NCBI GenBank assembly: GCA_949128115.1
Contig: OX421963.1
Span: forward strand, 372,001 to 436,000
Direction of reading: 5' to 3'
Length of the DNA: 64,000 bases
Source of the DNA: Anaspis maculata
Taxonomy: Eukaryota > Arthropoda > Insecta > Coleoptera > Scraptiidae
The position numbers and the translations under genes were made by a program. This document shows positions 35,541 through 47,069 of the stretch, one piece after another. The notes beneath the pieces are model-generated. The model saw only the letters and a list, made by a program, of their open reading frames with translations, was not told where the DNA came from and did not search any database. Each line of letters starts with the position of its first letter. Positions within the stretch are counted from its first letter, which is position 1.

Positions 35541-36114
35541 AATACTTCACTCATTGCCAATTTTTTTTTTTTTGAAAATTATTCATCATATCATGGATTA
35601 CAACGTCCAATGTACGACACAAATATACCTATTAATGATTTAATCTGAATCGAGTATTCAAAAAAAGTTTGGAAAAAGAACCACGTTGACATTTCCAAAG
35701 CACGTAGCTTTCGAGCCAATTCGGCAACTGAAAGTTTTTTTTTTATAATCAATGGGCTTTCTTAGTTCAGTTCCAGCCGTCATGCATTATCTTGATATTA
35801 TGCATGGTGATTCACGATGACGTAATGCTGCATTTTTTTTCTATTGCAGGCGATGAGCATAAACGAACCAGCATATTCTATTGATAAGCTATAATGGAAT
35901 ACAAAATCTCAAAACAGCACAGTTTCTTGTAAATCGATTCCAACTAATTTTTTAGACAGTTAGAACTACTTACCACAGGTCATAACTACTGCTGAACAAA
36001 AAAACACTGACTATTGTCAGAATCGGCACCTGAGCCGGTGAGCAGAGCAGAGCTTTCGATCACGATTCTCATGGATCCTATACTATTCTAGTCCGGGAGG
36101 CAGTGAACATTCTC
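35541..36114. other. Unassigned intergenic DNA
   Basis: AT-rich, with a T-run at 35560-35571 and a small hairpin 'catgcattatcttgatattatgcatg'-type near 35780-35805. No gene was recognised. Confidence 0.4.
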
Positions 36115-36187
36115 GGTAGTTATTTTCTCAGTCATCAAATATAGATAGGATTGTTCAGTTAGTGATACTAACCATCTATTGCTGAGT

Positions 36188-36515
36188 CTGGCTAAAATTT
36201 TCCGATGGGTTGAAAATAACATGCATTAGAAAATTCATAGGCGTTTTACTTCTTTTCACACTGATGAAGATGGTTTCACCAACAAGGCGTATGCTAAAGT
36301 TAACTAGAGCTCGTCAAAAACAAACGTTAAAAAAAATAGTTTTTGACGGGCCAGACATATCTTTCATCGTCAGAGATCAGCCAGACTATATTTTCTAGTC
36401 AACTTCAGCATACGCCTTGTTGGTAGAACCATTTTCATTAGTGCGAAAATTAGTGAAATGCCTATGAATTTTCCAATGCATTTTCTTTTTCAACCCACCG
36501 GAAAATTTTAGCCAG
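36188..36515. mobile_element. 328-bp palindromic MITE inserted in the left foldback arm
   Basis: The left end 'ctggctaaaattttcc' is inverted at the right end 'ggaaaattttagccag'. Inner arms 'attcataggcgttttact' and 'aaggcgtatgctaaagtt' are mirrored by 'aacttcagcatacgcctt'. The homologous position in the right arm (near 38880-38895) lacks the insert, which marks it as an insertion after the arms formed. Confidence 0.85.
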
Positions 36516-37349
36516 ATTTATAGTCCGCAGGTTAGCCGCTTGAACCTTGCAAATCGTGATACCGCAATGCCGTTTGGTACGAATGTTATCTATACCAGTA
36601 CCTTCACTTTGAGATATAGAGCCATCGCAGAATCCCATGCAGGGCTTCAGGGCGGCGGATTGTCTACTTACCAGGGGCAATTTCCAAAAATCACGCTATT
36701 CATTCGATTTTGACGCTAATTTTTGGTTGGATCATGGTGATAATAAGAGTAAATCTCACAGAATTATCATACAGTAACCATTTGACATGCCTGACCAAGT
36801 TGCCTGCTGTTTTAGGGCAGGTGATGCCAAATTGGCGCGAATAAAAGTATACTTTTCGATCTGCGCTTCTAGCCCAGAAAAAATAGTTTTTGAGGTTATA
36901 CAAATTCGTAGAAGCAATTTAATGACTGTTTTGAATTGAGAATTTGATGCTCCGCAACATATTTTGAATCCCCAAAAATCCTCTTGAAGGTTTTTTTTTT
37001 TCTGCATGAGGTCAAAGTCCAAAGAAGTTAATTGTGTTATTTTTACTCTGACAGAAAGTTGCACCAATGATTTTTTGTAGCCCATTAAATTGTGAACAAT
37101 TTGATGTATCAACAGTCTCACTACAACATACGATTCTCAAAATAGAGCGTCTGGAAGTATAAGAGCATTTTTTGTAACAGCGTCGTGCCGTTTGCTCTGA
37201 AAACTACAGTTACCGTAGAGACAAAAAAATTTCAACTGAAGATATCTATTGGAGGCTTCACGCTAGAACTGTACGAATGGTTTCAAACTCTTTGTCTTCA
37301 ACTACAGATTAAGAAGCTTCAATTGAGAGAGCACTCACCAAGGCATATA

Positions 37350-38077
37350 CAGGGTGTACCATAGAAACGAACGGAGCTCTCTGAAAACGAACACATTTTT
37401 GCATGTTTCCCTAGGAAAACTTTAAAACACAAATGTCACGCCCAAAAACGATATGCATTTATTCATTAAGCTCAAATGAGTTCATCAAGGGCAGTTTTAA
37501 GATCACAGCTCACATCATAGATGTTTAGTGAGTTTCACAAAATCGTTGATTTTTACTGTCAAGAGGATGTAAGAGCGAATGTGGGAGAATTGGCACCACG
37601 AGAGGGTTGCGACAGTGATATTTTTCAGCATTTCACGATAGTCAATATCAGACCCACAATCTTACGCTAAAAGAGGTCACTCTCCCAACATTCCCGTGGT
37701 ATCAGACCTTCTATATTCCTCCTAATATCCCGCTACTGTAACAATCAATGATTTTGTGGTACCACCATATCATCCAGGATGTGAGCTATGAACCCAAAAC
37801 TACCGGGTGTTTATAAACGTCTGTGATCGCGGCAGGCTTTGGTCAGGCCAAAAGTCGCAGTGAAAGGCACGATTTGAAAGAGTGATAGGAGATTCCAAAG
37901 GCGATATGATAACAAACGTTTATAAACATCCGGTACATTCAATAATTTCATTCGAGCTTAGCAAACAAATGGATTCCATTACTGGGTGTAACGTATGTCT
38001 TCGAAGGTTTTCCCATGCATAAATTAAGAAATGTGCTAGTTTTTACAGACCTTCGTTCGCTTCTTTGGTATACCTTG
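37350..38077. mobile_element. MITE with cagggtgtacc termini at the foldback centre
   Basis: The left 'cagggtgtaccatagaaacg' faces the right 'cttcgttcgcttctttggta' then 'taccttg', with TA on both sides. It contains a further small palindrome at 37801-37935. No coding capacity is seen. Confidence 0.7.
37801..37935. mobile_element. 135-bp MITE nested inside the central MITE
   Basis: The left 'taccgggtgtttataaacg' is inverted at the right 'cgtttataaacatccggta', flanked by TA. This is the third nesting level at the locus. Confidence 0.8.
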
Positions 38078-38969
38078 TATATGCACTAGAAAAGGGTTTT
38101 TAAAAACTATACTTTGAAATCTGTAGTGAAGACGAAGAGTTTGGAACTATTCGTACAAATCTAGCTTGAAGCAATCGATAGATATCTTCAGTAGAAATTT
38201 TTTTGTCGCTACGGAGACTGTAGTTTTCAGAGCAAACGGCACGACGCTGTTACGAAAAATGCTCTTAGTTCCAGACGCTCTATTTTGAGAATCGCATGTT
38301 GTAGAGAGACTGTTGATACATCAAATTGTTTTCTGTCAGAGTGGAAATAACACAATCAGCTTCGAGATTAACTTCTTTGGTCTTTGACCTCATGCAGAAG
38401 AAGAAGCTACAAGGGGATTTTTAGGTATTCAAGATAAGTTGCGGAGCATCAAATTCCCAATTCAAGACAGTCATAAAATTGCTTCTACGAATTTGTTGCA
38501 CCTCAAAAACTATTTTTTCTGGGCTGGAAGCGCAGGTCGAAAGGTATACTTTTATTCGCGCTACTTTGGCATTACCTGCCCCTGAAACAGCAGACAACCC
38601 GGTCAGGCATGTCGAACGGTTACTGTAAGATAATTCTGTGTGACTCACTCTCACTAATACCATGAGCCAACCAAAAATCAGCATCAAAATCGAATGAATA
38701 GCGTGATTTTTGAAAATTGCCCCTGGTAAGTAGACAACCCGCCGCCCTGGGGCCCTGCATGGGATTCTGCGATGGCTCCATAACTCAAAGTGAAGGTATT
38801 GGCATAGACAACATTCGTACCAAACGGCATCGCGGTATCACAATTTGCAAGGTTCGGTCCATATATTGCTGTTAACATCCGCACTATTAGCAATAGATGG
38901 TAAGTATCACTAACTGAACAATCCTATATACAATGTATTTGGTGACTGAGAAAATAAGTACCAAAAACT

Positions 38970-40810
38970 CCCTATAAATTATCAGAAATTTTATCAGGAG
39001 ATCCTAGCTTCTCCCATGAAAATCATTGGGAATTCCCACGAATCTAGTAGAATCCTTCGCGAGTCTCCAAAATGGGAAGTTATGGATGGAAATGATCATT
39101 TCAAAAATCTTTTGGAATCTTCGTAAATACCGCAGTAATCTTGGGACCACTAAAAGTTCTATACGAATCTTCACTCTAGCTCATGAATCTGAAAATTGAA
39201 ATCCCAGTACCCCAGATTTGATCCCAGTACTGCAAAGAGCCCCGGGAATCCCTAAAAACAACATGAAAATCTTCAGAGAAGTCAGAGAACCTTAAAAATC
39301 TTGTAGCAATCTTTACAAATTTCCACAGGAATGCCCCAAAAATCTCTTTTATATCTTTGAAAAATACGTGAAAATATCTAGGAATGCTTCGAAATTCCTT
39401 GAAAATCTTGCAAAACTCTTCAGAAATCCCTAGAAATCTCATACAAATCTTTAAGACTTCCTGGAAATTCCTTGGAAATTTTGAGAAATCCATAAAATTG
39501 TTTGGAAGTGTGTACTGGAAAATCTAATGAAATATCTTGGAGATCCCTGGAAATCCCGTAAAGATCTGCAGGAACCAATAGAGATTCCTGAAAATACTGA
39601 ACAACTTTCAGGAATCCCAAACTAATAGCCAAAAATCCCTGGGGATCCAGCAGACATTTCCAAAACCCCTGGAGATATTCTAGAAATCATCAAAAAAATT
39701 CCGCACAAATTTTCAGAAATCCCCAATTTCTTGAAGATGAACTCAGTCTAACTAAGGAATTAGGATGATAGTTGGGGTAAAGTCCTCAGAAATCTCGTAG
39801 AAATCTTGAGAAGCTCTCAAAACCCACCGGAGATATATTTGTAGATCTGTAAAAAATCTTGCAAAACTTTTGATACCTCAAGAATATTTTGTAGACATTT
39901 TCAGAACTCCCTGATATTCTCTGCAATTCCCCAAAAATCTCGTGAAACTTTCTAGGGATCTCTAGAAATCTTGACAGATTCCATAGCCTCAGAAAACTTT
40001 CTACGAACAAATCTTCAATCTGTTCGTAGAAATATTGAACACAATAGAAATTACATACATATTTTCAATCTCAGAGCTCCCTACACATTTTCAGGAATCT
40101 TCAGAAATCTGTAGTGACCTCGAAAAATTTCTGGAATCTAGAGATCTTGTGGGATTTTTCAGAAATTCTTGCAAATTCCGTGTAAAAATCCAGAAGTCTC
40201 TAGAAATCCGAAACGAGTCTCTAGGAATCCCCAAGGATCCTGTGGAAATGTACAGAAATCCCTGGAAATACTAACAGGAATTCTTGGAAATTCCGTAAAT
40301 ATCTTCAGTTATCCTATAGAAAATTATCACAAATATTTGAAATTTTTTCACAAGTCTTGTGGGAATCCTAAGGAATCTCTGGAAATGTAATACAAGTTTC
40401 TATGATTTCTGAAAATTGTGCACCAATAACTAAAAAATTCACAAACATTCTCGAGAATCCTCAACATTCTCTATGAATTTCCACAGAATCTCGTGGAATC
40501 TCAGAAATTTCTAGGGATGCCTGGAATTTCCGTAGAAAGTTCCAAGAACTCATAAAAGTATTCAGAATCGTTGTCAATTTTCGAAATTTCATACAAATCG
40601 TTGGAAATCTCTAGATATTCCGCAGAAATCCTTAGATACCCCTAGAAACTTTTGGGAATCTCGTTGAATTATCTAGAGATTCAATAAAAATCTCCAGAAA
40701 TTTCGTAGAATCCTTAGAACTGCTTATAAATTTCCAGAAGTCCTTGAAAATCTCATAGAAGTCTTTTTGTAATCCCCAGAAACTATAGAAATATTCGGGT
40801 ACCCTCCTGA
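38970..40810 (+). repeat. 'agaaatct' minisatellite, block 3
   Basis: Same ~20-25-bp unit family as 21.1-23.2 kb. Landmarks 'gtggaaatgtacagaaat' (40242), 'agttatcctat' and 'gaaatccccaatttcttgaa' (39717) match those of block 2, so it belongs to the same higher-order repeat. It begins directly after the foldback element. Confidence 0.8.
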
Positions 40811-41340
40811 TCTCACAATTTCGAATTCCGTCCAAAACTTTGGACAAAATGGCTTTATCACAAACACACAAACACAGAGCTCAGGTATACATCATAATCA
40901 TATTCTGAATTGTGCGCCCAATAGGTCGATTCTCTAACCCCAAAATTAAAGACGTGAAAAAAGACGCATATACTCTTTCTAAAACGTCCATTTCTGTGAT
41001 AGACTTGGCTTGGACAATGTTCATCAGATTTTCAGTAGTGTTTTTATCCATAGACAATTTTGTGCACCTTTCTACTTCACAAATATCGCTTTGACATTTT
41101 TGAAAATCCTTTTAAATGTCAAAAATAGAGCATTTTCTCATGTGAAAACTGGAAAGTCAATTTGAATCAGCATTTAAAATGATAGATCTTGAAGTTTGTG
41201 TGAGCTGTTTCAAAATCCGATGATTTTCACAAAATTGATATACAAAGATCCGATGTTGTAGATTCTTTGTCCTTGGATTTCTTTGTATATAAAATTGTTT
41301 TCTAGGGTTTTTGGGTAGGATGGTAAAGAACAGTGAAATT
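40811..41340. other. Unassigned intergenic DNA
   Basis: Contains a small hairpin, 'tttgacatttttgaaaatcc' with its inverted partner, at 41090-41127. No gene was recognised. Confidence 0.4.
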
Positions 41341-41400
41341 GTATATTTTACGTAACGTTTCGTTGAATAACATCAACTTCGTCAGGCGAATAATACGTAT
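41341..41400 (-). ncRNA. Hammerhead-ribozyme-like motif (Penelope-type)
   Basis: On the minus strand, core CTGACGA (41385-41379, fits CUGANGA) is followed by stem II GTTGA...TCAAC with a six-base loop, then GAAA (41361-41358). Next comes a 3-bp stem III ACG/CGT with loop TTA, ending in the cleavage triplet GTA at 41351-41349. Penelope-like elements are known to carry such short-stem-III hammerheads in their terminal repeats. Stem I does not pair cleanly beside the core ('ttcgc' against 'aaata'), so this copy may be inactive. No Penelope RT or GIY-YIG domain was found nearby. Confidence 0.5.
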
Positions 41401-42644
41401 AAAAATTGAAAAATGTGTAGAATATCAAAAAAATTTTGAGTTGTTGGAATCCGAACAATTTTTTGGATGTTTCACTCCAAATGGTGGTACTCAAAAACTA
41501 AGTGAGGACAAAATAGTCCCTAGGAGTACGAAGTGTAGTACAGACTCATAATCGGGATAACAAAATGCACTGATTGCGAGATCGAAATAGAGGAAATAGT
41601 CAAAAAGATACAAAAAAACGTAGGTGCGTGACCACAGTCACCCTCGAAAGAAGTGAAACTCCTATAGATATGAATCAGCAAACAACGACCGAAGAGGTGT
41701 TCTTTTCGTACTCCCGCTCCGCTCTCTAACGGTTTGTATCATCTTGTTTTTCTTATTATCAATCTTATTATTATTAATGTTATTATTATGAGTCACTTGA
41801 AGGGCAGAATACTTTCGACATGATTTTTTCACGATAAGACTTCTTTTGTTTCTTTTCTCGCTGCGCTTGGCGGCTTTACTCCCATTCTCCGTCACATGAA
41901 GTCTCACTCATGACTCTGATACAATAAATATCTATTTTCATCAATAATTTTTTCCACAAATAATCATGCGAATGTGACATCGTGACGGATTTTCTTACTG
42001 TTCGATTTCCCCCGTTATATTACAGCACGGTGGGAACTGTGTTCTGGCAGGCACAGCATGGCAATCTGATAATCTCCACGAAGTATAAGAATGTCGTTTG
42101 GATAACTCGATCCGGTATTAATTTTAATTGAAAAAATATAGAATACATAGGTATTTACAAAGGTATGTAGGTAGGTACCTCGTGAATGTGATTTGAGGTA
42201 ACTACGTGGTTCTAGAGTTCCTACGATATTATCTTCTTCAATCCAAATAAGGCCGTAGGTTAAATTGAAATATTGACAGAAATGATATGAGTATTTCCAG
42301 TTATGTGCTCGCCACCGTACTTATATTTAGAATGTCACATTCAATTGAGGTGGAATCGAACCATTCAAAAAATTAGCAAAGAATAATGTGAATAATCAAT
42401 TTCCGAACATAAAAATTTGATTATCAAACCAGTGTAATACTTATTATCGCTATACAATCAGCTGACATCTAGAACATTAAGCAACTGTTTCAGCCTCAAT
42501 TGTCAAAAATTCTTTTCCCCCTCTGGGCTCTAATCATCCACCCCTGCTTTCCTGCTTAATAGGTACATAGGTACCTGAAAGTTGTATCCACATTTGGGTG
42601 TGCGGCATTCGATTTAATTTTTGAACTGTAAACGTCCGTTGAAG
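41401..42644. other. Unassigned intergenic DNA
   Basis: AT-rich. The minus frame at 41662-41907 is Asn/Lys-rich low complexity from ATT/TTA runs near 41750-41790. No gene was recognised. Confidence 0.4.
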
Positions 42645-42652
42645 AATATACC

Positions 42653-42874
42653 CAGGGCCGGGCCTGGCCTATTTGCTGCCTGCGTGCCACCGAAAAATTG
42701 CCGCCCCCTCACCGGCAGTGAAGAGCCCCACCAAATGCGGGAATGAAGAGAATCCTTCGAAATTCAACTTAATTATTATTATTATAATTATTATATTACC
42801 GCCCCTATGACTTGCCGCCTGCCGTACTCGCCTGCGCGCCGGAACGCACTGCACGCCTGCTAGGCCCGGCCCTG
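42653..42874. mobile_element. Non-autonomous hAT element (MITE)
   Basis: The left end CAGGGCCGGGCCT and right end AGGCCCGGCCCTG are perfect inverted repeats. The 8-bp flank AATATACC is repeated exactly at 42645-42652 and 42875-42882. Eight-base target duplications and CAGGG...CCCTG ends are hallmarks of the hAT superfamily. The interior (222 bp total) has an ATT run and encodes nothing. Confidence 0.92.
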
Positions 42875-42882
42875 AATATACC

Positions 42883-44085
42883 TCCCTATCCCTATAATAA
42901 AATACATCCCCTCGAATCTATTCAAGCCAAGTCGAGAACCATTCCTGTCGGGCCAACAGTACGACAACACGAAGAGCAGTCCAGTGTCGGCGATTAGTGA
43001 AGAATAGAACCGAACGCGACGAACGCCGCAACAGCTTATTCTTACATTTTCTGGGACGACGCTGGTCACCCCAAGGTCAGACAAGACAACGTTACAGGCG
43101 TTCGTTACAACCACTGATGCTATGAACCAATTTCACTCCCATGTGTGGTTCTGCGTTAGTTGTGTGTTGTGATCTAGGCGCGAGAATAGAAGTTTCACTT
43201 CAAAAAAACATGCGACACCCTGGGTACAGGCTGATCCACAACTCATGACTTTCTTGACAAGGGCAGACTCCGTGTCTCATTTTGAGGAAAATCATTGAGA
43301 AAAAAGCTGTTTGGGATTTTTTTTTTGTAATGTATTTGTCTTTCGTTTTATTTTTATTTGCAAAAGATCAATTCTCACTCTCAACCTAATCTTGAAAACT
43401 GACCCATTTACGACAAATTCATGCCAAGCCGGTGGCGGATTTAAGCACGGGCGACAAGGGCGACGTGCCAGATGTGTTAGATGTGCCAAAAAAATCACGA
43501 TTTTTTCATTTTAAGAAAAAAAGAAATAAAAATTTTCGAAGAAAATTTCTTTTCACTTCGATGGTCAGAGTTGGTAGGTTGGTTTTACATGTGAATGTTG
43601 AATTTTTCAATATTTTTGCAGCTTGTATCACATATTTACTCGCATATATTGCTTTATTTGAACTTTTTTACCGCATATAAATCCGCTCCCTACTTATAAT
43701 TCTGCCATAAACAGTTTACCGAAATCTTTCAAAATAACGGAACTGAAAGGGATCGAAAGACCACCCTTTGACCCTTTATAACTTCAAAAATTAAAGTCAA
43801 AGTTTTTGTGCATCAAAATATCTCATTTTTCTGTTTGTTTTTTGTTATCTATTTGAAAAAAAATGTGGCAAGTAGGTAACAAGTACCTACCTCCCCAACA
43901 ATGAACAAAAATACTTAAACCTAAACATCAAAATGTTACTTTTCCTTTAAAAGCATTTTTTATACCACGATTTTTTTTTGTATGACATAGGGTGAGTTGT
44001 AAAAACATCAATTTCCAAACAAACTGACCTCAAATTTCCAAAAACTGAAGTAAAATTCGTCTGTTAGAATTATAATGGATTGTTA
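42883..44085. other. Unassigned DNA, possible retroelement remnants
   Basis: 42890-43130 is unusually rich in 'gacgaacgccgcaacagc'-type sequence, which on the minus strand resembles an LTR or leader sequence. 43425-43500 has 'ggtggcggatttaagcacgg', a motif often seen at ends of small DNA elements. Neither was delimited. Confidence 0.3.
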
Positions 44086-45254
44086 TTGTAAATGAAAAAA
44101 CTTTTGATTGGTAGAGAACAATTTGTAGAATATGGCGGTTTTCGATCTAACACATATTGTGCTTACAGTGGTGTCACTCAAGGCTCTGATTTAGGTCCTC
44201 GTCTCTTCAATATTTTTCATAATGATGTTGTTTCTGTTTGTAATATCAACTGTAAAGTTTTTATCTATGCTGATGACCTCAAAATTGCTAATATCATTAA
44301 TTCAAGAACTGATTGTTTGGACTTACAAAATAGCTTAGATATGTTGATTTTATGGTGTAAGAAAAATAAATTGGATCTAAATATTGACAAATACAAAAAA
44401 TATGTTTTACAAAGAAAAAACTAGAAAATGAACTCTTGCTACAACATAAAAGGCTTCTCGCTTGCTAATTGTAGCAAAATGATGGATTTGGGTGTAATCA
44501 TGGATACAGCTCTAACTTTCATACCTCATATTGTACATATTATTATCACAAATACTGCATTAAAAACCTTAGGCTTCATTTTTAGAAATACAAAAGAGTT
44601 TTGTAATATTTCAGCTATCAGAACATTGTTCCACGCACTTGTTCGGTCCAAGTTGGAATACTGCTGTGTAATTTGGTCTTCGCATAACAAAATCTATATC
44701 AAGTTGATTGAGAACGTCCTTCGAAAATTTTCAAAATTTTTATTTTTCCAAATGCATGGTTATTACCCACCAAGACATTGTGAACAAAACTATTTATTGA
44801 ATATTGTGAAGGAGAACGTTCTTCTATCTGGAAGAAATGTTAGTCATTTTATTTTTTTACAAAAACTTTTGGAAGGAGATTTAGGTGGCCCGTCATTGTT
44901 GAGTGAAATAAAAATAAATATTCCTCGTATAGCAAGTCGGAGTTCATTAACATTTCATTACAGCATTCCTAATACATTCCATCACCTAAATTCACCCCCA
45001 ATCACTTGTTTTAGGCTGTACAATGATTTTTCTGCAAGCGACGAAAATTTGGATATCTTCAGTCAAAACTTTACCGAAGCTACATTCAGAAGAAAAATAA
45101 TGGAAAAGTATACATGTTTTTTTTTCCCTGTTTATTTTTCTGTTTGTTGAGCTTTCAATTAAGATAAGAATTGTTAAATCACATAATTAATTATTATTGT
45201 CCACTTTAGACAAAAATGTCTGTTGGAAAAAATAAACTTATTACTATTACTATT
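44086..45254 (+). pseudogene. 5'-truncated LINE with one in-frame stop
   Basis: The open frame from 44092 reads VEYGGFRSNTYCAYSGVTQG, then SDLGPRLFNIFHNDV and FIYADDLKIANI. These are the RT motifs (GVPQGS and YADD type) of a Jockey/CR1-like non-LTR element. It stops at TAG (44422-44424) and resumes in the same frame to TGA at 45148-45150, so only one nonsense codon interrupts it. The second part holds the post-RT region (LVRSKLEYCCVIWS). The 5' end (endonuclease, ORF1) is missing. The 3' tail ends in 'aataaacttattactattac'. Confidence 0.9.
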
Positions 45255-45417
45255 AAGCCTAGTCTACAATATGGTCTCTAGTTGCAAGTTGCAAGTCTCT
45301 AGTCGCAAGAGTTGGTCTAGAACCAACTTTCACTGCGACCAGCGACTGCAATTCCAACCTCACTTCCACGTTGCGACTTGCAACTTGCAACTAAACACCA
45401 TATTGTAGACTAGGCTT
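45255..45417. mobile_element. 163-bp MITE abutting the LINE 3' end
   Basis: 'aagcctagtctacaatatgg' at 45255 is inverted at 45398-45417 ('ccatattgtagactaggctt'). Inside, 'ttgcaagttgcaagtc' faces 'gacttgcaacttgcaa'. It starts exactly where the LINE tail ends. Confidence 0.85.
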
Positions 45418-45514
45418 TTCTATTAACTTCATTGTGGATGACAAGACAAGTAAGTGTCAAAAGGTTCAAAGTGAGTGTCAAACAAAAAACCGTGTCACTT
45501 GGAAATCCACCTTG

Positions 45515-45585
45515 AATACTCGAGACGTCTCGTCTCGTTTCGTCTCGGTCGGAACGAGACGAGACGAGACAAATCTCGGTCTCGA
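45515..45585. repeat. (GTCTC/GAGAC) hairpin repeat
   Basis: 'gagacgtctcgtctcgtttc' followed by 'ggaacgagacgagacgagac' forms an imperfect palindrome of pentamer repeats. Confidence 0.8.
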
Positions 45586-45593
45586 CGGCATCA

Positions 45594-45665
45594 CTAGAAA
45601 ATCAAAACAATGAAATACCTAAACTGGTTTGTCTTTCACTCATTGTTTTGATTTTTGTAGTGTTG
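45594..45665. repeat. Small palindrome, possible MITE remnant
   Basis: 'cactagaaaatcaaaacaat' is inverted as 'attgttttgatttttgtagtg'-type sequence about 45 bp later, within a ~65-bp hairpin. Confidence 0.65.
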
Positions 45666-46812
45666 GTTACGACCATTTTCAGGTGATCAAGAGGTTGTTT
45701 TTTTTTGTGAGCATCAATTTGTAATTGGATTTGATTCCTTTACCCACAATTCATGGCTAGGGCAAGCAAGAAAAACCTAACGTATTCGGAATAAATGATT
45801 TCTCCGAAAGAAACGGTTTTCTTCACCAAATCTCTCTCCTCAACGGGCTGTCGACGGCGTTTCAGATTTGGGCCATCTTTCATGAAACTTTGAGTTCTGA
45901 CTGTTTGTCTTGAGTTATTTTTGATTCGCAGCTCTTTTCACCTAAAGTTTCAGCTTCAATATGAGCTGCAGTTTTTCAAAATCGGTTGACAAGGAAAGAA
46001 GCTATCACTGCAAAACCAAAAAGTTGATTTTTTGTGTTCACCCTGTAAATAAAGGAGACAAGCGGAAAATCCAAACACCATCCCGTACTTCAAGGCCTAC
46101 CTCGGTATCTCAGAGGTTAAAATTAAAGAAGAAGAAATTATTTTTCAAAGGAGAGCTTCTTGACGGTTTAGAAAATTTGCACTAGTTTACTTAACACCCT
46201 GTACAAACTTCATGTGAAATATCTGATGTTTTAAAAAACAATGGACTGATAGTTGAAGAAATGTGCTAAGAAATACTTCCAACAGAGTTGAATTTGTTAG
46301 TTGAAATCCAAAGTTACATCAAATTCAAAAAGGGCAAAATTTTCGAGAACGACACTTCGAGTGTTGCGTAGTTTATTTTCATATCTGCCATGCAAGTGAG
46401 GTGGCGAATTTGATGTGTGCAACATTATTTGATAATAATTCTATAAACGTGGTGTAGTACAATGCATGAGTACGTTCTCATCCCATTCACCATCTTCCCG
46501 ATTTTATTTATGCTTAAACAACAATAAAGAGCGAAGCCCCGTTCACTTGTAGGGAAAGGGCCAGACCTTCGTGACAGTATTGTTTGAAGAATGATTCTAT
46601 TCACACTTTTTAGAGTTTATTAGTTCATCCTTAAAGAACTGATGATTTTGTTCAGATTGCCTATATATTCTTTGAATCGAGTGAACAATTATTGTGACCT
46701 CGTTTCCAGTTTTTCTCTCCTGAACCATTGAAGCCAGCATTCAATACCTATAAAATGAAGTTCCCGACCTGATACAGGTGGAAAAATTTCCAATGTAGGT
46801 ATACCTAATAGT
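45666..46812. other. Unassigned intergenic DNA
   Basis: 45860-46200 has 'ttcatgaaactttgagttctg' and ends in 'caccctgtac', which looks like the right end of an undelimited small transposon. The basic frame at 45961-46185 is not a recognised protein. Confidence 0.4.
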
Positions 46813-47065
46813 TCGATGGCCCCTAATAAGACTAGCGTAACTCGTGAGACACGGTTAAAACTAGCGTATCTCTGCGCTTACCAAATGAACTAGCGTATCT
46901 CTGCGTTTACCAAATGAACTAGCGTCCCTCCCATTCGATTTACACAGGCTATACGCTAGTTCATTTGGTGAACGTAGAGATACGCTAGTTCATTTGGTAA
47001 ACGCAGAGATACGCTAGTTCTAACCGTGTCTCACGAGTTACGCTAGTCTTATTAGGGGCCATCGA
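46813..47065. mobile_element. Near-perfect 253-bp palindromic MITE
   Basis: 'tcgatggcccctaataagac' is mirrored by the right end 'gtcttattaggggccatcga'. Each arm contains a tandem pair of 'aactagcgtatctctgcg' words separated by 'accaaatg'. The centre lies near 46940. Confidence 0.92.
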
Positions 47066-47069
47066 GTTG

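Larger units (their letters stand above)
36115..38962. mobile_element. 2.85-kb foldback structure with nested inserts
   Basis: The left arm from 'ggtagttattttctcagtca' (36115) is inverted at 38941-38962 ('tgactgagaaaataagtacc'). Arms of roughly 0.9 kb pair along their length, including 'ataccgcaatgccgtttgg', 'caggggcaatttccaaaaat' and 'gcctgaccaagttg'-type blocks. The left arm carries an extra 328-bp palindrome (36188-36515) that the right arm lacks. The loop is another element (37350-38077). The minus frame at 38684-38893 has a counterpart in the left arm, but no protein family is recognised. Confidence 0.8.

Noticed and set aside
36520..36720. MPFG-containing frame as another Gypsy relic
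   Set aside because: Only four residues match (MPFG), without the flanking EFT or KNA residues. It is part of the foldback arm and its inverted copy.
44428..45150. Independent gene of 240 codons
   Set aside because: It is in the same frame as 44092-44424 and carries the post-RT part of the LINE, so both belong to one interrupted element.
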